The notes under the pieces: model-generated
Databases searched by the model: none
Seen by the model: only the letters and a program-made list of their open reading frames with translations
What the model was told of the DNA's origin: nothing
Shown here: in pieces, positions 1 to 7,439 of the stretch
Numbering within the stretch: the stretch's first letter is position 1
Layout: every line of letters begins with the position of its first letter
Assembly (NCBI RefSeq): GCF_001262505.1
Contig: NZ_KQ410723.1
Location: 124,001 to 188,000 of the forward strand
Direction: 5' to 3'
DNA: 64,000 nucleotides
DNA from: Shinella sp. SUS2
GTDB lineage: Bacteria > Pseudomonadota > Alphaproteobacteria > Rhizobiales > Rhizobiaceae
Translations under genes and position numbers: made by a program

Positions 1-1620
1 CTCCCCGACCGGGCATCGAAGTTCTCGGCCATACCGTTTTTGGAGGCAAGAGAACAGAACTTTTCCGCGATCGTCGTCGCAAGTTCCATTTCCCCTTGCC
101 GGCGAAGGCCGTCCCAGAGCAGCAGCGTCGTCGGCGCCCAGATGGGGCCGCGCCAATAGCCGTCGTCCTCGTAGAGCGGGCTTTTAGGACTTTCCGTCGC
201 CGGCCCCCATTCGGTGATGAAACCACCGTCCGTTAGCCGGGCAAGGAGTTTTTGCACGATCGCGCGCGGCAGGCGGTCGCCGAGGAGAAGCGGCATGAAC
301 TGAATGAGGTTCTGGTCGGGCAGCACGCACTGCGGATCGTCGGCGAGCCGGGCGCAAAACGTTTCGCCGGTCCAGAGGGTTTTGATCAGCAGGCTTTTCA
401 AACCTTCCGCCTTCGCCCGCCAGGCGGCGGCGCGGACAGGCTCGTCTTCCAGAAGGGTGGAGAGCGTGTCGCAGGCGAGGATCAGAAAGGTCGGCAGATC
501 GGGAGAGACGACGGGGCCGCCCTCGGCGAAGAAGGTGGCGTTGTCCCAGCCGCTATCGTTGCCGTGGAAATAGCCCGGCAGGTTTCCTTCGCCGGCGCGG
601 GCGTGGGTGAGCCAGTAGTCGACCTGTTTTCCGATTTTGTCCCTGAGATAGGTTTTGCGTTCGGGCGTCAGGAAGCCGGGATGTTCGGCCTCGATCAGCG
701 AGACGGCCCAGCCGTGCACCGGCGGCTTGGTGAAGGCGAAGAGCACGTCGCGGTCGTTGATGTAATCGGGCAGCAAGCCGGAGGCATCCTGATGGTCGAA
801 GATGACGGCGAGCTGGTCAAAGGCGAGGCTTGCATCGGCTCCCGCGACGCCGAGCGCGGAAAAGGCGTTGTCCCAGCTCCAGATGTTGATCATGTGGTTC
901 TTGGACATGTAGATCGCCGGCCGCGTCAGCACGCCGCCGGCCGGCACGCCATTCGCCCAGAGCAGGTAACTGGCGAGACGGTGCGCCTCCCCCTGCCCGG
1001 CGAGGGCTATTGGCATGCGCGTGCGCCAGCCGGCAAAATCCGCCGATGCGCCCGCCAGCGCATCCCCATAGCGTCCCGGATGCTCCGTGCACGGCACCGT
1101 GCGGAAGAAATCGACGCTGGCCTCGAAGGTTTTGCCGGAGAAGGAAAAGCTCACCTTTTCCGAATGGTCGCGCTGCCAGGCGCCGGTGACGTCGAGCGTA
1201 CCCGTGACGGTGCGCGGGATGAATTTGACGTTTTCGACGGCCGCGACGAGGCACTGTTCGCCCTGCGGCGTGCGGTAGACGTAATCGTAACGCGAGCCTT
1301 CGAGGTGGAAGCGCACACCGGCCGCGACGCCGGCGACGTGTAGCCGCTCGCCCTCACCGATGACGAAGGCGACTTCGCCTTTGCCGATCCGCGCGACAAG
1401 CTTTTCAGGCGCGAGTTCGAAGATCGGCGTCGCCGGGTTGCCGGCCGCATCGAAAAACGCCACCCGGCAGAGGCGGCCGAGCGAGGGACGCTCGTCGCCG
1501 CCAGCGACAAAGCGGAGGTAGAGGGCACGTTCACCCTCGCCACCCGGTACCGCCATCATCGACAGGGTGAGGAAACGGCCCTTCCGGCTGAACGGGATAT
1601 GGTCGATGTCGAAGAGCATC
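1..1620 (-). CDS. GH63/MGH1-like glycoside hydrolase, C-terminus cut by window edge
   Basis: The frame reads from an ATG at 1620 without a stop to base 1, giving 540 residues. The N-terminal ~220 residues are beta-rich. An (alpha/alpha)6-type region follows, with KNHMINIWSWDNAF near residue 245, NDSGWDNATFF near 355 and NGMAENFDARSG near 530. In GH63 and mannosylglycerate/glucosylglycerate hydrolase-like enzymes the Asp of the SGWDN-type motif and a late Glu (here AENFDA) are the usual catalytic pair; that assignment is inference. The start lies 1 bp after the upstream permease stop, so it is translationally linked to the sugar importer and probably hydrolyses the imported glycoside in the cytoplasm (no signal peptide). 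The substrate is unknown; a trehalase-like or glucosylglycerate hydrolase is possible. Confidence 0.8.
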
Positions 1621-1621
1621 G

Positions 1622-2434
1622 TCACCCCTTGACCGAGGAGCCGACGGCGCCGTCCATGATGTAGCGCTGCGCCAGGAAGAACAGGGCGAGCGGCGGCAGG
1701 CAGAGCACGACGGTGATCGCCGCGATCGATGTCACGTCCACCTCATGCAGGCCCTTGAACATGGAGAGGCCGAGGGTGAGCGTGTACATGGACTGGTCGT
1801 TTAGGAAGATCAGCGGGCCGAGATAGTCGTTCCAGGCATTCATGAAGTGGAACGTGCCGACCAACACCAGCGCCGGCATCATCAGCGGCAGGTGAATGCG
1901 CCAATAGATATCGAAGGCATTGGCCCCGTCCATGCGCGCGGCCTCGTCGATCTCGACCGGCACCGTCATGATGTACTGGCGCAGCAGGAAGACGAAGAAG
2001 GCATCGGCGAAATAGGCGGGCACGATGAGCGGCTTCAACGTGTTGATCCAGCCGAGCAGGTTGAACTCCATGTAGAGCGGGATCATCTTCACATCCCACG
2101 GGATCATCATGGTGGCGAGCAGCAGGATGAACAGCGGATCACGGCCGGGGAACCGGAAGCGCGCGAAACCGTAGGCGACGAGCGACGACGAGATGAGCTG
2201 GCCGATGGTGGAGAAGGTGACGACGATCAGCGAGTTCGTGAGGTACGTGCCAAAGGGCTGCTTGTTCCAGGCGATGAAGAAGTTTTCAAAGTGCCATTCG
2301 GAGGGCCAGAAGACCGGAGGGAACTGGTAAAGGTCCGCCTGACTTTTGACGGCCGTCATGAAGGTCCAGTAGAAGGGCGCGATGAACAGCGCCGACAGCA
2401 GGATCAGCGCGGAGTAGAGCAGCGTCTTACGCAT
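1622..2434 (-). CDS. carbohydrate ABC transporter permease, MalG/UgpE type
   Basis: This 270-residue integral membrane protein has about six hydrophobic segments. The first is near residues 5-27 and the last near 235-258. The EAA loop characteristic of binding-protein-dependent permeases is present near residues 160-180 (EIDEAARMDGANAFDIYW), the docking site for the ATPase subunit. It forms the inner-membrane channel with the MalF-type partner. Its start overlaps the end of the partner gene by 8 bp (2427-2434), typical of coupled translation. It is followed directly by the glycoside hydrolase. CUT1 family membership is clear; substrate is not. Confidence 0.93.
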   Translation of the reverse strand: MRKTLLYSALILLSALFIAPFYWTFMTAVKSQADLYQFPPVFWPSEWHFENFFIAWNKQPFGTYLTNSLIVVTFSTIGQLISSSLVAYGFARFRFPGRDPLFILLLATMMIPWDVKMIPLYMEFNLLGWINTLKPLIVPAYFADAFFVFLLRQYIMTVPVEIDEAARMDGANAFDIYWRIHLPLMMPALVLVGTFHFMNAWNDYLGPLIFLNDQSMYTLTLGLSMFKGLHEVDVTSIAAITVVLCLPPLALFFLAQRYIMDGAVGSSVKG

Positions 2435-3371
2435 CGCGGTCGCCTCCCTTCACTTCGCCCTCGTAATAGACCCAGGCCGAGGACCAGCGCATGACGAGCA
2501 GGCTCAGCACCAGCACGATGAGGAACATCACCCAGGAGCCGGCGGCGGCATAGCCCATGTCGAAATACTTGAAGGCATTGTCGTAGATATACATGGCGAA
2601 GAAATAGGTGGAGCCGAGCGGGCCGCCCTTGGTCATCAAAAGCGCGATCGTCAGTTGCTGGAAGGCGGCGATGATCGAGGTGATGAAGGTGAAGAGCAGC
2701 ATGGGACCGAGCATCGGCAAAGTGATGAACAGCATCTGTGCCCAGCCCGGCACGCCGGAGACGGTCGCCGCCTCGTAAAGCTCCTTGGGAATGGCCTTCA
2801 GGCCCGTCAGCAGGATCAGCATGGTGCCGCCGAACCCCCAGAGGCTGGCGATGATGATGGCGACGATGGCAAGGCCGGGTTCGCCGAGCCAGTTCGGCCC
2901 GTCCACGCCGACGAGCGACAGCATGAAGTTGAGGAGACCATATTCGCGACTGTAGATCCAGCTCCAGATCGTCACCAGCGCGACGCCGGAAATGACGCTC
3001 GGGAGATAAAAGGCCGTGCGGAAGAAGCCGCTGGCAAAGGTCGCGTGATGCAGCATCAGCGCGATGAGGAAGGACATGACGATGTTGAAGGGCACGTAGA
3101 TCGCGGCAAACTTCACCGTGATCCAGAGGCTTTCCCAGAACTGCGGGTCGTCGAACAGCATCGTCCGGTAGTTGTCGAAGCCGATGAAGGTGCGCTCGCC
3201 GACGACCGGCCAGTCATGAAAACTCATGGTGAGCGAGAAGAGCAGCGGACCGAGGGTGAAAAACAAAAAACCCAGGATCCACGGGGAAATGAACAAATAG
3301 GCCGTCAGATGGCGCGAGAAGGCGGATCGCCGTTTCTGCACGACCTCGGGTACGGTTGTAGCAATGGTCAC
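2427..3371 (-). CDS. sugar ABC transporter permease, MalF/UgpA type
   Basis: A 314-residue inner-membrane permease with about six transmembrane segments and an EAA loop near residues 195-215 (KELYEAATVSGVPGWAQ). The start is a GTG at 3371, chosen because a GGGGGAG ribosome-binding site lies 6 bp upstream; the next residues T-I-A-T lead into a short cytoplasmic tail and the first membrane helix at about 25-47. It pairs with the MalG-type subunit, overlapping it by 8 bp. A 91-bp gap containing a stable hairpin separates it from the binding-protein gene. CUT1 family; substrate unknown. Confidence 0.93.
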   Translation of the reverse strand: MTIATTVPEVVQKRRSAFSRHLTAYLFISPWILGFLFFTLGPLLFSLTMSFHDWPVVGERTFIGFDNYRTMLFDDPQFWESLWITVKFAAIYVPFNIVMSFLIALMLHHATFASGFFRTAFYLPSVISGVALVTIWSWIYSREYGLLNFMLSLVGVDGPNWLGEPGLAIVAIIIASLWGFGGTMLILLTGLKAIPKELYEAATVSGVPGWAQMLFITLPMLGPMLLFTFITSIIAAFQQLTIALLMTKGGPLGSTYFFAMYIYDNAFKYFDMGYAAAGSWVMFLIVLVLSLLVMRWSSAWVYYEGEVKGGDRDA

Positions 3372-3419
3372 GTTTCACTCCCCCGGGACTTCGCTTTGGA
3401 ACGAAAAGGGCGCCTTCTG

Positions 3420-3445
3420 CCCCTTCTCCCGGTAGAGAGAAGGGG
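3420..3445. repeat. palindromic CCCCTTCTC/GAGAAGGGG element inside the ABC operon
   Basis: Nine-bp perfect arms (3420-3428 and 3437-3445) with an 8-nt loop lie in the gap between the binding-protein stop and the MalF-type start. A close relative with core CTTCTCCCC/GGGGAGAAG is at 40260-40281, so this looks like a dispersed intergenic palindrome. By analogy with REP-type hairpins between malE and malF it may stabilise the upstream mRNA and lower expression of the permeases; that is inference. Confidence 0.6.
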
Positions 3446-3462
3446 ACAGCAAGGAGGCGGGA

Positions 3463-4695
3463 TTACTTCAGGAAACGTTGCGAGCGCTTCACGGCGTCGT
3501 CGAGATGCGCCTTGGCGTTGCCCTGGTCGATCATCGTCGCCTCGATGGCGCGGGCGAGGTTGTCCTGCACCTTGCCCCAGTTCCGGTTCTTCAGGAAGGC
3601 GTGTGTCTCGGTGTTGGAAGTCGCGAGGATATCGAAGAACGGCTTGTAGACCGGGTCCTTGGTCATGCCCTTCCCTTCCGCCACGCTGGTGCGGACCGGA
3701 AGGTCATTGGTGCGCATGGCGACCGCCTCCGGCGAGGAGAAGAACTTGACGAACTCCCAGGCAAGATCCGGCTGCTTGGCATCCTTCGCGATCGACATGG
3801 CCGAAACACCGAGCGCCGAATGGGCCGGCTTGTCGCCGAATTTTGGCAACGGCGCGACACCGTAGCTGAAGCCGGCGGAATCGATACCCGACTTCGACCA
3901 CATGGCACTCTGGAACATGGCGATCTTGCCACCCTTGAAGAGCGTATCGCCGGACGTGTCGTCACCGACATGCAGCGTGGCAGCTTCTTCCTTCTTCGCC
4001 ATGTCGCCGAACATGTCGAGCACCTGAACCGCCGCTTCGCTGTTCATGTTGCCATCGATCGTCTTGCCGTCGTCAGAGATGTACTTCGTGCCGTTCGACC
4101 AGAGGAATTGTTCGAAATCATAGGGATCCGGCTTCGCGTCGACCGCAAAGCCGTAGACCTTGTTCTCCTTGTTGCGGAACTTCGCCGCCTTGGCGCGCAG
4201 ATCGTCCCAGGTCCAGCCGTCCTTCGGCTCTTCGACACCCGCCGCCTTGAACATGTCCTTGTTGTAGAACACGACCTGGGTCGTGAAACCCGCCGGCATG
4301 CCATAGGTCTTGCCCTCGACGCGGGTCGTGTTCATCAGACCTTGCGGAATGTCGTCCGGCTTGATCTCGGCGGCGTCCCTGGCGATCAGATCGTCGAGCG
4401 GCATCAGCGACGTGTAGTATTGCGGGAAGTTCCACATATACATGACGTCGGGCGGGCTGCCCGCACCGAAAGCGGCGACGAGCTTCTGGTCGTAGCCATC
4501 GGCATAGGGCTCAACTTGCACCTTTACGCCCGGATGCTTCTCCTCGAACTTCTTCGCGATGGCCTGCTGGATGGCAAGGCTCTCATCGGAATCCCAGGTC
4601 GCGAAGCGCAGCACGTCTTCAGCATGCACCGACACGCTGCCCGCCAGCAGGAAGGCAGCCAGCGAACCGGCGATGACTATCGTGTTCTTCCTCAT
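3463..4695 (-). CDS. periplasmic sugar-binding protein of ABC transporter (SBP family 1)
   Basis: This 410-residue protein starts with a Sec signal peptide (positively charged MRKN, hydrophobic core, VHA|ED cleavage near residue 25). The mature part opens with LRFATWDSDES, typical of the family-1 extracellular solute-binding fold, and contains the family-like GMPAGFTTQVVFYNKDMF segment near residue 140. It captures the sugar in the periplasm and delivers it to the MalF/MalG-type permeases. It lies second in the operon, 21 bp after the ATPase gene, and is followed by a hairpin that could raise its mRNA level over that of the permeases. Ligand not identifiable from sequence alone. Confidence 0.93.
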   Translation of the reverse strand: MRKNTIVIAGSLAAFLLAGSVSVHAEDVLRFATWDSDESLAIQQAIAKKFEEKHPGVKVQVEPYADGYDQKLVAAFGAGSPPDVMYMWNFPQYYTSLMPLDDLIARDAAEIKPDDIPQGLMNTTRVEGKTYGMPAGFTTQVVFYNKDMFKAAGVEEPKDGWTWDDLRAKAAKFRNKENKVYGFAVDAKPDPYDFEQFLWSNGTKYISDDGKTIDGNMNSEAAVQVLDMFGDMAKKEEAATLHVGDDTSGDTLFKGGKIAMFQSAMWSKSGIDSAGFSYGVAPLPKFGDKPAHSALGVSAMSIAKDAKQPDLAWEFVKFFSSPEAVAMRTNDLPVRTSVAEGKGMTKDPVYKPFFDILATSNTETHAFLKNRNWGKVQDNLARAIEATMIDQGNAKAHLDDAVKRSQRFLK

Positions 4696-4716
4696 TCCAT
4701 TTCCTCCTTTACCGGG

Positions 4717-5859
4717 TCAGGCGACCCGCTTCCCCTTTTCGTTGACGATGAGCGCCTCGGTCTCCGCATCGAGGCGGCGGTGCACTGCCCGGCCTTCCGC
4801 GTCGAACAGGTAGCAATGCTGCGGCGGCAGGCAGAGATGGACCGTTTCGCCGTTGGCGACCGGATGCGTGCCGCGCACCACCGCCGTCATGTCGCGGCCG
4901 TCCTCGAGGCTCAGATGGACGTGGCTTTCCGTACCGAGCCGCTCGACGAGGCGCACAGTGCCGGCAAGCTCCCCTTCACTGGCCGGGACGATCTCGATCC
5001 TGTCCGGCCGGATGCCGAGCGTGACCTTGCCGGCAATCGCCGGGGTGGCGTCGGCTTCGAAGACGACCGGCTGCTTCAGGCCGCCGCCCGACAGCGTGAT
5101 GTGCGTGCCTTCCTGCCCCGCGACCTCCGCCTCCACGAAATTCATGCGCGGCGAGCCGATGAAGCCGGCGACAAAGAGGTTGGCGGGCTGATAAAACAGC
5201 TCCAGAGGCGTGCCGAACTGGCTGACCTTGCCCTTGTCGAGCACGACGACACGATCGGAGAGCGTCATCGCCTCGACCTGGTCATGCGTCACATAGATCA
5301 TCGTTGCGCCGAGACGGGCATGCAGCGCGGCAAGCTCGACGCGCATGGTGACGCGCAGGCCCGCATCGAGGTTCGACAGCGGCTCGTCGAGCAGGAAGAG
5401 TTTCGGCTCGCGCACGATGGCGCGACCGATGGCGACACGCTGGCGCTGACCGCCGGAGAGCTGGCGCGGCTTGCGGGCCAGCAGCTCCTTGATGCGAAGG
5501 ATATCCGCGGCGCCTTCGACGCGGCGGTCGATCTCGTCACGCTTCATGCCGTTCAGCGCGAGACCGAAGGAGAGGTTTTTCCGCACGTTCATATGCGGGT
5601 AGAGCGCATAATTCTGGAAAACCATGGCGATGTCGCGCTTGGCGGAAGGCACATGGGTGATATCGCGCTCGCCGAGGCGGATGGCGCCGCCATCCAGCTC
5701 CTCGAGACCGGCAATGGAGCGCAGCAACGTGCTCTTGCCGCAGCCCGAGGGGCCGAGGAAACAGACGAATTCACCATCGGCGATTTCAAGGTCGATACCC
5801 TTCAGCACCTCCAGAGCGCCAAAACCTTTTCGGAGATTTTCGATGCGGATCGATGCCAA
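4717..5859 (-). CDS. sugar ABC transporter ATP-binding protein, UgpC/MsmK type
   Basis: A 380-residue ATPase with Walker [10 protein letters not shown] near residue 36, Q-loop in MVFQNYALYPHMNV, signature LSGGQRQR near 134, Walker B LFLLDEPLSNLDA near 153 and the switch His in YVTHDQ. The C-terminal ~150 residues form the OB-like regulatory domain of the MalK/UgpC branch (GIRPDRIEI, HVHLSLEDG). The start is a TTG at 5859, supported by an AGGGAGG ribosome-binding site 5-6 bp upstream and by alignment with the usual MASIRIENLRK opening. It is the first gene of the sugar operon, unlike many operons in which the ATPase is last. The tandem LacI-type operators lie 45-78 bp upstream. Confidence 0.93.
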   Translation of the reverse strand: MASIRIENLRKGFGALEVLKGIDLEIADGEFVCFLGPSGCGKSTLLRSIAGLEELDGGAIRLGERDITHVPSAKRDIAMVFQNYALYPHMNVRKNLSFGLALNGMKRDEIDRRVEGAADILRIKELLARKPRQLSGGQRQRVAIGRAIVREPKLFLLDEPLSNLDAGLRVTMRVELAALHARLGATMIYVTHDQVEAMTLSDRVVVLDKGKVSQFGTPLELFYQPANLFVAGFIGSPRMNFVEAEVAGQEGTHITLSGGGLKQPVVFEADATPAIAGKVTLGIRPDRIEIVPASEGELAGTVRLVERLGTESHVHLSLEDGRDMTAVVRGTHPVANGETVHLCLPPQHCYLFDAEGRAVHRRLDAETEALIVNEKGKRVA

Positions 5860-5903
5860 CGGCGTCCTCCCTGTCGGCGAAACGTCCGGGCTCCCCAGCC
5901 CTT

Positions 5904-5937
5904 GTTAAACGTTTATATCATAATAAAAACGTTTAAC
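5904..5937. promoter_or_regulatory. tandem LacI-type operators upstream of the sugar ABC operon
   Basis: Two palindromes with central CG are visible. TAAACGTTTA (5906-5915) is perfect; AAAACGTTTA (5926-5935) has the perfect core AAACGTTT. Their centres are exactly 20 bp apart, and the whole block is itself a near-palindrome (GTTAAACGTTT ... AAACGTTTAAC). A central CG and A/T-rich arms are typical of LacI-family sugar repressors. The A+T-rich stretch contrasts with the surrounding G+C-rich DNA and lies in the promoter zone of the minus-strand operon. No LacI gene is in the window, so the regulator is probably encoded beyond the left edge or elsewhere. Confidence 0.75.
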
Positions 5938-5973
5938 TTAATTTGTAAAGCAGAAAATGAAATGCGAGAAACA

Positions 5974-6001
5974 CCCTGCCGGACTGATGGTCACGGCAGG
6001 G
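5974..6001 (-). terminator. hairpin after dcd
   Basis: Arms CCCTGCCG (5974-5981) and CGGCAGGG (5994-6001) with a 12-nt loop lie 45 bp past the dcd stop. On the minus strand the stem is followed by TGTTTCTC, a weak T-rich tail. It probably separates dcd from the sugar operon. Confidence 0.5.
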
Positions 6002-6045
6002 GGCCGGCCACGATACGACCGGCGCAAGCTCTTGTGAAATTGGCG

Positions 6046-7161
6046 TTATCCGACGCGGAAATGCTTCGACAGCTTCAGGCCCTGCGCCTGATAGTTTGAG
6101 CCGAGGCCGGAACCGTAGAGGCCTTCGGGCGCACCCAGCATGTGCTCGTAGACGAGGCGGCCGACGATCTGACCGTGCTCCAGGATGAAGGGCACTTCAT
6201 GGCTGCGCACTTCCAAGACGGCGCGGCTGCCGGAGCCGCCCGCCGGGGCATGACCGAAGCCGGGATCGAAGAAACCGGCATAATGGACGCGGAATTCGCC
6301 GACGAGCGGATCGAAGGGTGTCATTTCGGCGGCATAGAGCGGCGGGACGTGAACGGCCTCGCGGGAGACGAGGATATAGAACTCATCAGGATCGAGGATC
6401 AGTTCGTTGCGGCCGCGGCTGAACAGCGGCTCCCAGAAATCGAAGATGTCATGCTGGTTCTTGCGGTCGACATCGACGACGGACGTGTGGTGCTTGCCGC
6501 GATAGCCGATGAGCCCATCCGGGCCGGTGCCCTTGAGGTCGATGGAAAGCGCGATGCCGCCGCCGGAGACGTTCGGCGTCTCGCTGGCGACAAGCGTGTC
6601 CGTGCCGTGGAGGGCGAGCAGCTCGCTTTCACCGAGCAGGGCATTGCCCTTGCGAAAGCGAACCTGCGACAGACGCGAACCGCGACGCACGACGATGGGG
6701 AAGGTGCGTGGCGAGATCTCGAGATAGAGCGGGCCGGAATAGCCGGCTGGAATCTTGTCGAATTCCTGCGCGCGATCGGTGATGACGCGGGTGAAGATGT
6801 CGAGGCGGCCGGTGGAGCTCTTCGGATTGGCGGATGCCGCCAGTTCCGCCGGCAGGTCGAGGCTTTCCATCAGCGGCACGATATAGACGCAACCCGTCTC
6901 CAGAACCGCGCCGTCGGTGAGGTCGATGACGTGCAGCTTCAGCCGGTCGAGCTTGTCGGCAACGAGGTGGGACGGGCCCGGCAGGAAACTCGCCCGGACG
7001 CGAAAAGCCTTTGCGCCGAGCCGCAGGTCGAGACTTGCAGGCTGGATCTGGTCGTCATCCAGCGCAGCCTCGCTCTTCAGCCGGCCACTTTCGAACAAGC
7101 CGCGAATGGCGCTGTCCGCCAGAATGCCCGTGCTGCGCGTTGCAGAACCACTCATCGTCAT
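6046..7161 (-). CDS. dcd: 2'-deoxycytidine 5'-triphosphate deaminase (long rhizobial form)
   Basis: This 371-residue protein is about twice the length of E. coli Dcd. It matches the long alphaproteobacterial Dcd family made of two dUTPase-fold halves. The N-terminal half has DDDQIQPASLDLRLG near residue 40 and SANPKSSTGRLDIFTRVI near 115; the C-terminal half has a second set (EFRVHYAGFFDPGFG near 290, RSHEVPFILEHGQIVGRL near 325). It deaminates dCTP to dUTP in the thymidylate pathway. Because the halves are degenerate copies, which half holds the active site cannot be settled by eye. It is a single gene divergent from the SAM-II/metZ unit. Confidence 0.88.
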   Translation of the reverse strand: MTMSGSATRSTGILADSAIRGLFESGRLKSEAALDDDQIQPASLDLRLGAKAFRVRASFLPGPSHLVADKLDRLKLHVIDLTDGAVLETGCVYIVPLMESLDLPAELAASANPKSSTGRLDIFTRVITDRAQEFDKIPAGYSGPLYLEISPRTFPIVVRRGSRLSQVRFRKGNALLGESELLALHGTDTLVASETPNVSGGGIALSIDLKGTGPDGLIGYRGKHHTSVVDVDRKNQHDIFDFWEPLFSRGRNELILDPDEFYILVSREAVHVPPLYAAEMTPFDPLVGEFRVHYAGFFDPGFGHAPAGGSGSRAVLEVRSHEVPFILEHGQIVGRLVYEHMLGAPEGLYGSGLGSNYQAQGLKLSKHFRVG

Positions 7162-7287
7162 ACCGTCCCGTCACAGCAGCGGGCCAGATGCTCCGGCCGC
7201 CTGCTTTTCGTATCGTTTCTTCCGAAAGCCGATGCCCACGTTTCGGAACAATACCCGGAAGGCCCGCACAAAACCAAATGCCGCCAA

Positions 7288-7316
7288 TTGACGCAAGCGC
7301 GGGGGCGCAGTATTAG
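7288..7316 (+). promoter_or_regulatory. sigma-70 promoter for the SAM-II/metZ transcript
   Basis: A -35 box TTGACG (7288-7293) and a -10 box TATTAG (7311-7316) are separated by exactly 17 bp. The predicted start, about 7 bp downstream, falls at 7322-7324, precisely where the riboswitch aptamer begins. The agreement in position makes this a strong promoter call. Confidence 0.75.
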
Positions 7317-7321
7317 CAGAT

Positions 7322-7380
7322 TATCCCGTGGTGATTTGGCCGGCCGGCTTGCAGCCACGTAAAACAAGTAGCTAAAAAGG
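7322..7380 (+). promoter_or_regulatory. SAM-II riboswitch (metA element) aptamer
   Basis: The segment carries the conserved SAM-II landmarks in order: CCCGTGG (P1 5' strand), GATTT, CTTGCAGCCACG (end of loop plus P1 3' strand), TAAAACAAGTAGC and the terminal CTAAAAAGG. SAM-II aptamers occur mainly in alphaproteobacteria before metA/metX/metZ-type methionine genes and bind S-adenosylmethionine in a pseudoknot. Here it precedes metZ, as expected. High SAM should switch metZ off. The 3' end of the aptamer overlaps a hairpin that competes with a terminator (next entry). Confidence 0.93.
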
Positions 7381-7420
7381 CCGGGTTCGAAACCGGCCTG
7401 CTTTTGCGGCCGGTTTTTTT
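7378..7420 (+). terminator. mutually exclusive antiterminator/terminator hairpins of the SAM-II switch
   Basis: AGGCCGG (7378-7384) can pair with CCGGCCT (7393-7399). Alternatively AACCGGCC (7391-7398) can pair with GGCCGGTT (7408-7415), forming a strong stem followed by seven T (7414-7420), a rho-independent terminator. The two stems share 7393-7398 and cannot coexist. The first stem uses the last bases of the aptamer, so ligand-dependent transcription attenuation is plausible. The metZ ribosome-binding site (GAAGGCG, 7424-7430) follows. Confidence 0.75.
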
Positions 7421-7439
7421 GTTTGAAGGCGACGATCAC

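Noticed and set aside
252..1343. 363-codon plus-strand frame at the left edge
   Set aside because: It lies entirely opposite the glycoside hydrolase, whose minus-strand translation has clear motifs.
3478..6099. Very long open frame (873 codons) on the plus strand opposite the sugar operon
   Set aside because: It is antisense to the binding-protein and ATPase genes, has no family-like sequence or start signal, and arises from the high G+C third-position bias.
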